NCBI GenBank assembly: GCA_963920665.1
Contig: OY987273.1
Span: 1,118,501 to 1,182,500 of the forward strand
Direction of reading: 5' to 3'
Length of the DNA: 64,000 nucleotides
Source of the DNA: Straminergon stramineum
Taxonomy: Eukaryota > Streptophyta > Bryopsida > Hypnales > Calliergonaceae
Positions 56,480-64,000 of this stretch are shown here, piece after piece. Each line of letters begins with the position of its first letter. Position 1 is the first letter of the stretch. A program made the translations under genes and the position numbers. The notes under the pieces were generated by a model. The model searched no databases, was not told the origin of the DNA, and saw nothing but the letters and a program-made list of their open reading frames with translations.

Positions 56480-58110
56480 AAGTTTATGATTAGGGTTAAA
56501 AAAAATTTGAATCAATACTAAATAATATAATTCTCTACTTCACCATCTATTTTACTTAGGGTCTTCATCTAGATTAGTTGCTCAAGATTCTTGGTTGATA
56601 TTACAAAATCTAAACATGGCTATTTAATTTCACTTGATAAATTTTTTCAAAATGATTTTTATTTAGTGTATATTGTTCTAGAAGATCTTATATTATAGTT
56701 AGTACCATATTATTCTAAGGGATAATTCAAAGAAGTACTAATGATAAATACAAATTTAATGTTTAGTTTGAAAGAAAAATCCTTTTACATATGATACAAA
56801 AGGAACTTATTGCAAGAAGAAAGCAATAATGCTCAATATAAATTGTTAAATAGGTCTATTCATAAAATCATTTATTAAAAAAATGCTTTAAATAAACTAG
56901 TAATATACCTTGGGCTCCTAATTTATCTTATGTTTACTTTCTTTGCCGTTTCTTGAAATTTTTTTTATTAGATGAATTAAAAATTTCATATACATGTTGT
57001 TCTTCGAAGAAGTGCCAACAAAAAATGTAATGTAAACTTCATGTTAGTTAATTATTGTAATTAGTTACAATCCAAAGCACTAGGGTTCAATTTTCTATCT
57101 ATACAATTTTTGATTTCAATAAAAAAACCAGTGCAAAAATTATGCTCACCAAAGTCCAAAAAAGAATTCATAAAATAGTCAAATGAAATCACTAGAAGTC
57201 ATAATATAATTTCTAAGATCAAATTTCTCACAAAGAGTGTTCTTCCTCAATGCAATAAAATTGGATTTATTCCATTAGCATTAGACAGTGAATGATGATG
57301 GAATTATGGACAATCTAATTTTTCTAATATTTGAACATTTTCTTGTGAAAAAAAAATTTAATTAAAAATTAGAAGGACTAAAATTAGTTTGTTCAGAAGG
57401 CTTTGAATCACAATGATTTGGATTCATGTTTTTCAATTTCATCTTCAAGTTAATTTTGAATGATTTAGTTTTCCCAATAGTTTAGAACATCTTTTATAAA
57501 CATAAAACTTTCTTGAATCAAGATAATGAACTATAACAAAATTTTCTACTTTTAATACCTCATATTTTAGGTTGTTCATACAAGTTTGTTGCTTGAGATT
57601 CTTGATTGATATTACAAAATCTTAACCAAGTTAATGAATTTCATTTGATGAATATCCAAAAAAACTTTTTTCTTGTCTTGTATCATTCTAGATGATATTT
57701 TATTATAGTTAACATAATATTCTAAGAAATAATTGAAAGAATAACTACTAATTAAAAATATAATTTCAATGTTTAGTTTGAAACCAAAAAATCATTTCTA
57801 TATGATAGAATAGGGACTTTTACTTAGATCCTGTTCAATAATGGTGATATTAAATTGTTTAAAAAGACAATTCATAAAATCATTGTTTAAAAATAAAATT
57901 GTTTAAGTAAACGAGTAATATAACTTAGGATCCTAATTGATTTGCTCTTCACTTTATTTGCTCACCGTCCTCTTTAATTTTGTTATTGGAAAAAAAGACT
58001 AGTAAAAATTTAAATGTCATGTACATTTAGTTCTTGCAAGAAGTGCCCCCAAAAAATTAATGGCTTACTTATACAATCAAGGTTTATGGAAATTCTTCAA
58101 TTCTAAACAA
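56480..58110. repeat. Diverged ~1.0-kb tandem duplication
   Basis: TTGCTCAAGATTCTTGGTTG at 56578 is matched by TTGCTTGAGATTCTTGATTG at 57589, an offset of 1011. The order of words is kept for several hundred bases on each side (ATTACAAAATCT, AATGTTTAGTTTGAAA, CATAAAATCATT, AAGAAGTGCC). Both units are AT-rich and non-coding. Confidence 0.65.
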
Positions 58111-60070
58111 AATAGGAAGTTATTTTTGAAAATATTTGAGGCCAAATGTAAGAGGAATGCAAGTAATGTCCAAGATTTACAATTTCCTTTATAAGATATT
58201 ATATTGGATGATTTTATAAATTAATTTTATATGAATTAGTCAAATTCATTACCTCTTCTTGAAAAAAACATATTAAAACTGGAAAGTGTATTAGATCTAT
58301 CTACAATTTAGGTCATTTATAAGTTCTACAAATATATAGAAGGGACTTGAATTTCCTACATAGTACATAAATCTTATGAAACTAATTGCTTAAAGTATTA
58401 AGTATTTTATGAAGTACATTTTTTTTATCAATACTCCCTCCAGAATCAAAGTTTCTATATATTCTATCAATGAAGAAAAAATACTTTAAAACCTTTAGGG
58501 TGTACTTCACACTAACAAAGATAGAATTGTTTCATAAGGAAATACCTTCTAGTGCTTTACAAATATTAGGTCTTTCATAACATTTCTATTGAAATACAAA
58601 ATATAAAAATCCCAATATATACTTAATATTTGGCTCTATCTTATGAACCTAGGACAATTGAAAACTTTAAAATGGCCAAGTACATACATACAAACCAAAC
58701 ACTCTTTGGACTATAATTGTACTATGTATGTGCTTCAAATCTTTTGTAGCCCTCAATCGATCCCTTTATCTTTCAACAAGTTCCTTTCTACTAGCAAAAT
58801 GGAGGAGACCAAATGAAATGAAATCTTTCAATTGGCATAATTCTTTGACAAGTTGATTCTTCAAAATTTATAGTAAAAAATCTTAAAAAGTATGGGACCT
58901 TCCAAAATTTAAGGGAAATAAATTCTCTTGAATAACTTGTGGACAATCTCTAGATGTAGGCCCACTTCTTTTTAAAATGCTTTGCTGTATTGGCTACATA
59001 CATATTTCATTTTAAAAACATGAACTATTAAAAATAATAATTCTCTAAGGTTTAGGATTAACTTCAACACATTCATAGTAAACACCAAAATTTGGTGCCT
59101 AAGGTATGTACTAGGTTGAATTATTAAAAACAAAAATTGCCTACAAGTAATTACTCTTATATATATGTACAAGTATTACAAATAAATAAAATAGAAAAAA
59201 TAATTTGCTGAGGGACCCTCCAAGGCTTTATTTATTAAATTGAGACAAAATGGTTATTTTGAGACTTTGGAAAAATGAGTACGTAGTTCCGTTGAGTACA
59301 TAGTTGATGAATCTAAAGATAAAGAGAGCCCGACTCACAACAATGATAGAATGTTTGAAAGTGTTGCTCCATATAATTTGAAAGCTACAAGGAGAACTAC
59401 ATTTACAAATCCAAAGATGAGAAACTATCACTAAGATGGTCTACCAAGAAGTATTCAAGAAATAGAAACACGTGAAAATTTACTTTCACATTCACTAAAT
59501 TGGATTTACTCAAGAGCTTGAACACATGAAGAATATATAATTCTTTTTCACAATCTCACCTACAGTGAATGAAGTGTCTACTAGTAAAATCTAATAGCTT
59601 GAGTAGAAACAAAGAAACTTGTTGTACATGAAGCACTCTACCTTTCTAACTACATTATTCTATATGTTATATACCATCCTATTAATCATAAAGAGGGATG
59701 AGAAAAGCCCATGGTTCCGAAAATTTGATTTGCTTGCTTAAGCATTACTAATGGAAGTACACTAGCTCTCTGTTGCTTCTAATGCTTTTAGCTTTGTAAG
59801 GCCTCTAAAGATATCCTTGCATCAAGAAGGATAGTGCGGCCCACCTCCAGCTTCCACCGCACCACAAAAACTTAGACTATGAGATCCACTCTCTTTCTGC
59901 TTCGGCTTGCGATTGCTCAAAGGAACCTCTGAAGAGGAAAGAGATTTGGAACCTCGAGGAGGTCACCCTGATAATGTTGTCTTGACATTGTTTTTATACG
60001 GAAGTCCTATTCCAATTGATTTAGAGTCTAGTGATTGTCAATGGTCTCTAATAATCCTCTAACGAAATAC
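58110..60070. other. AT-rich intergenic sequence, nothing recognised
   Basis: No frame with a protein signature, RNA gene or element end was identified. Confidence 0.4.
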
Positions 60071-60527
60071 AATGATGTTAGCATGTGAGCTTGGAGCCGT
60101 GAGCCTATGAGCTATAAGCATGGAGCCCCCAAAATGTTTCTGGAACAATTTTTTACCCTCCAATTTTTTTTTGGCATTTTTTCCCCCAAAATAGAGGAAA
60201 ACTTCCTATTTTTTGTAAATATTGTGACCTATGACTGTGTCCCCTAAAACCGTGGATTGTAGAATGAGTTATTTTTTATTCTTCTGAAATTACTTATTAC
60301 TATGGGAAAAGACTATCAAATTTTATTGAAAAGTTTCACAACTTAGTTCAATGATTACAATGGGAAATATGCTAGATGTTGCAAGTATTATAGAGAGATG
60401 TCATTTGGGCACAACTTAGTTGCGTTGTTCTAAATACCTAATTTGAATACATAGGATTTCGGATTTTGAATATCCTCTAATGATTGGGATTTTCCACATG
60501 CACATGTGTAGGGTGAGTAGACAACCC
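60071..60527 (+). repeat. Dispersed 457-bp repeat, tandem unit 1
   Basis: It begins AATGATGTTAGCATGTGAGC and runs through GTGACCTATGACTGTGTCCC and AACCGTGGATTGTAGAATGA to the next unit. It aligns with 60528 onward at offset 457, and in inverted orientation with 12904-13391. Confidence 0.75.
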
Positions 60528-60985
60528 AATGATGCTAGCATGTGAGCTTGAAGCGGCGAGCCTATGAGTTGTGAGCATGGAGCCTTGAAAACCTTTTTTA
60601 GCAAAAAAAATCCAAAAATAGAATTTTGTTCCTATTTATAGTAAATTTTGTGACCTATGACCGTTTCCCCTATAACCGTGGATTGTGATATGAGTCATTT
60701 TCCATTGTCTTGAAATTATTAATTACTATGTGAAAAGACCTTCAAACTTTCTTGAAAAGTTTGAGCACTTGATTCAATGACTAAAACAAAAAATGCAGCA
60801 GACGTTGTGAGTATTCTAGACAAATGTCATGTGGGAGTTACTATGTTGCAATGTTTTGACTAGCTAGATTGAATACATAGAATAAAGACTTATGAATATA
60901 CCATTACAATTAGGATTTCCAACATGCACTAGTATAAGTAGACATGTATAGGATGAGTTGCCAACCTAAAGGGTAGGGTGAGATG
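60528..60985 (+). repeat. Dispersed 457-bp repeat, tandem unit 2
   Basis: It begins AATGATGCTAGCATGTGAGC and ends near ATAGGATGAGTTGCCAACC. It lies next to the purine-rich tract and the 3' end of MULE copy 3, the same neighbours as the copy at 12904-13391. Confidence 0.75.
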
Positions 60986-61134
60986 ATGACCACAAGCCAT
61001 TGTGGATTTGTAGTAGACATTTCACTCTAATCTTGAGGTGTTTTACTATACATAATTTTCAAATCTAAAATTAATTTTTCTTCATGATTGTTAGTATTGC
61101 TAAATGTTGACATCTTGAAACAAATACTAGAAAA

Positions 61135-61550
61135 TGACCAACTAAAGGGGGAAAGCAACAAGATGGGAAAAGAATGAGACATTGGATAAAGAAAAATTAT
61201 AGGGAAAGAAAAAAAAGGGAGGGAAGAAAAAAAAGGGAAAGAAAAAAAAATGGGAAAAGGAAAAAAAATAGGGAAAGAAAGAAAATAGGGTTTAGGGTAA
61301 AAATAGGGAAAGAAAAAGAATGACAAAGGAAAAGGGTTTAGGGAAAGAAAACAATTGGGGAAAAAAATATGTTAAAAAAAATGGGTAAAGGAAAAAAATG
61401 GGTTTAGAAAAAAAATGGAAAAGAAATAACAAGAAAGAAAGGAGAATGAGAAAATCTAGAAAGAAATGGAAAAACTAAGTGAAAAATGATGGAATTCAAA
61501 AGACAATGAAGAAGTTTACAAATGGGACAAATTTGGGAAAAAAAAGGAAG
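61135..61550 (+). repeat. Purine-rich (G/A) tract beside MULE copy 3
   Basis: The plus strand consists of GGGAAAGAAAAAAA-type words, with GGGTTTAGGG inclusions near 61290 and 61335. It is the counterpart of 13440-13700. Minus-strand Phe/Pro/Ser-rich frames across it are not genes. Confidence 0.7.
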
Positions 61551-61734
61551 AATTTCGTTTTATATCATATTTGCTTTACTGAAATAGGGTATATATGAAT
61601 TAACTTCAAAACAATAGACTAATTACATTTGCTTCCATATTCCAAGAATGCATTCACCAGAAAGTTCCAAAAGCTTCAAATCATTTCAATCATAATATAT
61701 GTGAATGAGTGAAGTACATGGATAAATGTAGCCA

Positions 61735-64000
61735 TGCCTATTCTGAAATTGTGATGATTCCTAGTCGAACTAGAAGTACCTTCAACTCATTGAAGCTATA
61801 ACTTGGAGCATGAATGAATTTATCATCATGTATGTCCATTTTGCAGAAGTACCGATACAAATAGTACAAGTGCTTGCAATTCACATACTGTTGGCGACCT
61901 CCAATGGTAGAAATAGCCATATTCATGAAGTCTGGGCATGTGCATGTGAGATACATTCCCACAGTAATTTGATAGACGTTTCTATTAGCATTTGCCCCAA
62001 TTTCTAAGGAAACTATTGCACCTAGGCCTAGAAAGGGGAGCAAGGTTACTGCCATTATTTGTCCTCTAATGTTGCTAGGACTCTCCCACTTATTTCTTTG
62101 CTTTGTTGTTGGTGCATTTGCAATTTTCCGTATGGTTCAATTGTTTCTCACTGTTGGATATGCATCTGTATTTGCTGGAGGTGGTTGATCGTAGAAGACG
62201 CTCCTGAATATATTGGACATGTTAAAGAGTCGATGTGGTGACAACGTTGGTTGTTCTTAGAGACGAAAGCCAACATGTTGCAAGAATAAAGTCTCTTCTT
62301 GACTGAGGTTGGTTCTAGTCAAAACAGGCCATACCTCTGGTACCTCGAGCCAATCTATTACCCACTTGCGCTTGGTTCCTTTCACACATCATTCTATATC
62401 ATCTCCATAGAACTAGAAGTCTGCCACAACCTCTCTTTTACTTCCGTACTCATCCTTTCTTCCACGATAGGTTGGAGCTGGGGTTCCCTTCTTTCCCCTT
62501 GCAATTTTGGCGGTGCACTTGAGATTTGATCCTCGTTGTTGAGCAAAACACTTAGCATTTGATTTGTGGCTAATCCTTGCAATGTGCCACTTCGATGTAT
62601 CACAATCGATTTCAAATGCAATCGTAATATGTTGGGAAGGGTCCATCTTAGTTTGCTTTCCTTTATCTTCAAATGACTCAATAGAAGCCGTTGTAGATCT
62701 TGTTCGAATACATGGTTGAGAGAAATTTACTTTGTCCGGTCTATGTGAGTCCCTTGCATCGCCAATAGGTACATCCAACTTCCTCTTAGTGCTTCCAAAG
62801 ATTTCTTCTCCTTCCAAATGTGGTATGCAAGTTCCAACACCTTTCACTCCAAGTAATGTATTCATTGCCTTTGCTATCTTCTTAGGGTCTCTACTTCGTC
62901 TCGTAGCTCTCAACTTCAACTCCCCCTTAAATGGACTAGATCTTGAGGCATGTCCTCTCAAGTAAGCACGATAGTTTGTCATTTGTATCCATGCGCAAAT
63001 ACTATCATTGTAAGTAGCGTCAAACAAGTTGTTCCCTCGGTTTCCGGACATTTGAAGCCACTTGTTATGAACTGTTTCTGACAAGTTGCACAAAGGCAGG
63101 TCCATCATCTCCTCCAAAGTCAAACCCTAGAAATCCATCCACAAAAACATGACGTTATAAATTCAATTTCATGCCTCATAGCCATCAACATTTTTGAACT
63201 TAAACTTTGTCTATATGGATTTCAAATGAAATTACTAAATGAGGGATCTTCCAATACAATAAAATACACATTTTGGGGCATCCTATGCAAAAAAAAATTA
63301 TAATAATTAGGCAAGTTTACTTCGATAGTGATAGGAGTGTATACCCCATTTGCATACTTATAATTTTTCGTAAAAAATTTAATTTTAATTTTGTAGGCCC
63401 CAAACCTAAAATGTTGGTATTGCAAGATAGTACAAAAACAACCGTCGGATCCGACGGATGTTTCCATGCTATCTTCTAGTACCCACATTTTGGGAAAAAA
63501 TGTATAATCAGAAAAACAAATTAAAAGTCAAGGGTATTTGGAAATCTGTACTTAACTCAAACATGCTTCCTTGAAACCAAATATTATCACATATTGCTCA
63601 CATCTAACAATATTGACATAAAAATGTAAAAGAATAAATTAGAAAACATAGTTTACATACCATATCCATGCAAGCTCCCCATTGACGGTACCTAAAATGC
63701 CAAAATACTAGCCAATGGTCTAAGTGATGAAGACCATCCTCTATAGCAACTGTAGATGATAACCACCATGAATGAATCGCAAAGTAACGTGTCTCCGCCT
63801 CATCCATATTCTTTGACTCTTTGTATTGTTTGCATAGCCGTAAGTGTTGTTCTTGGAATGCTTCCTTGATGTGTTTCTGTGTGTGTTTATGAAGAAAAGT
63901 ACCCTAGTGCAATAAGCATGTCCTCTCATGATTCTCCATTTTTTCATTAGATGAACCACTACCGTAGACAATATGAACCGCATTCCAATTGGCCATAACG
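61735..64000 (-). pseudogene. MULE transposase pseudogene, copy 3 (runs off the window)
   Basis: Read right to left. At the window edge are ANWNAVHIVYGSGSS and the CX2H motif TCLLH, then the MDEAETRYFAIHSWW and LDHWLVFWHFRYRQWGACMD block. An intron (about 63655-63129) carries the 16-bp palindrome. The exon at 63123-62413 includes GNNLFDATYNDSICAWIQ and SQPCIRTRSTTA and ends VVADF. The 3' exon at 62055-61738 bears a SWIM zinc finger: TCTCPDF, then NCKHLYYLYRYF (C-x-C...C-x-H), ending IITISE. It has fewer disruptions than copies 1 and 2, but a stop after TCLLH (about 63905) and others are present. This copy shows the 3' half of the family that copy 1 has lost. Confidence 0.8.

Overview
The window looks like nuclear DNA of a land plant with a large, repeat-rich genome. 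It is AT-rich, has GT-AG introns, and contains remnants of gypsy, Mutator-like and CACTA elements. The one intact host gene found has the plant/bacterial type of hydroxyethylthiazole kinase. Gene density is about one recognisable gene in 64 kb, and almost every other coding stretch carries in-frame stops or frameshifts. A lineage with slow repeat turnover (gymnosperm, fern or lycophyte) is an inference; the species cannot be fixed from the sequence alone.

Layout. 0-0.9 kb: a tRNA-like Pol III patch and a ~174-bp tandem repeat. 1.3 kb: a 77-bp CACTA-type mini element. 3.86-8.57 kb (+): Mutator-like (MULE) pseudogene 1, split by a 1.26-kb CACTA element. 8.57-12.9 kb (+): a 5'-truncated gypsy element A made of integrase, a long extra ORF downstream of pol, and an LTR. 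12.9-13.4 kb: a dispersed ~457-bp repeat. 13.86-17.93 kb (-): MULE pseudogene 2. 18-20.9 kb: unrecognised degenerate sequence and a ~180-bp repeat. 21-26.3 kb (+): a decayed multi-exon element gene ending in a DNA-methyltransferase-like (N4-C/N6-A type) domain. 26.56 and 37.73 kb: two inverted copies of a MITE. 28.99-30.59 kb (+): intact three-exon thiM. 30.86-31.78 kb: an element with CCCCTAAAGGAC termini flanked by TTAA. 35.0-35.65 kb (+): a piggyBac-like transposase fossil. 37.1-42.4 kb: two related RING-like Cys/His-rich ORFs of element type. 44.2-45.4 plus 51.8-53.4 kb (-): one DDE-type transposase split by a 6.4-kb gypsy complex (partial copies B and C, 45.38-51.83 kb). 53.4-59.9 kb: AT-rich repeats. 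60.07-61.7 kb: two more 457-bp repeats and a purine-rich tract. 61.74-64 kb (-): MULE pseudogene 3, running off the window.

The only pathway that can be assigned is thiamine salvage, by phosphorylation of the thiazole moiety. Everything else is interacting layers of mobile DNA. The points most worth pursuing are the methyltransferase-like domain in a repetitive gene, the piggyBac-type fossil beside a TTAA/CCCCTAAAGG element, and the gypsy lineage with a ~660-codon extra ORF.
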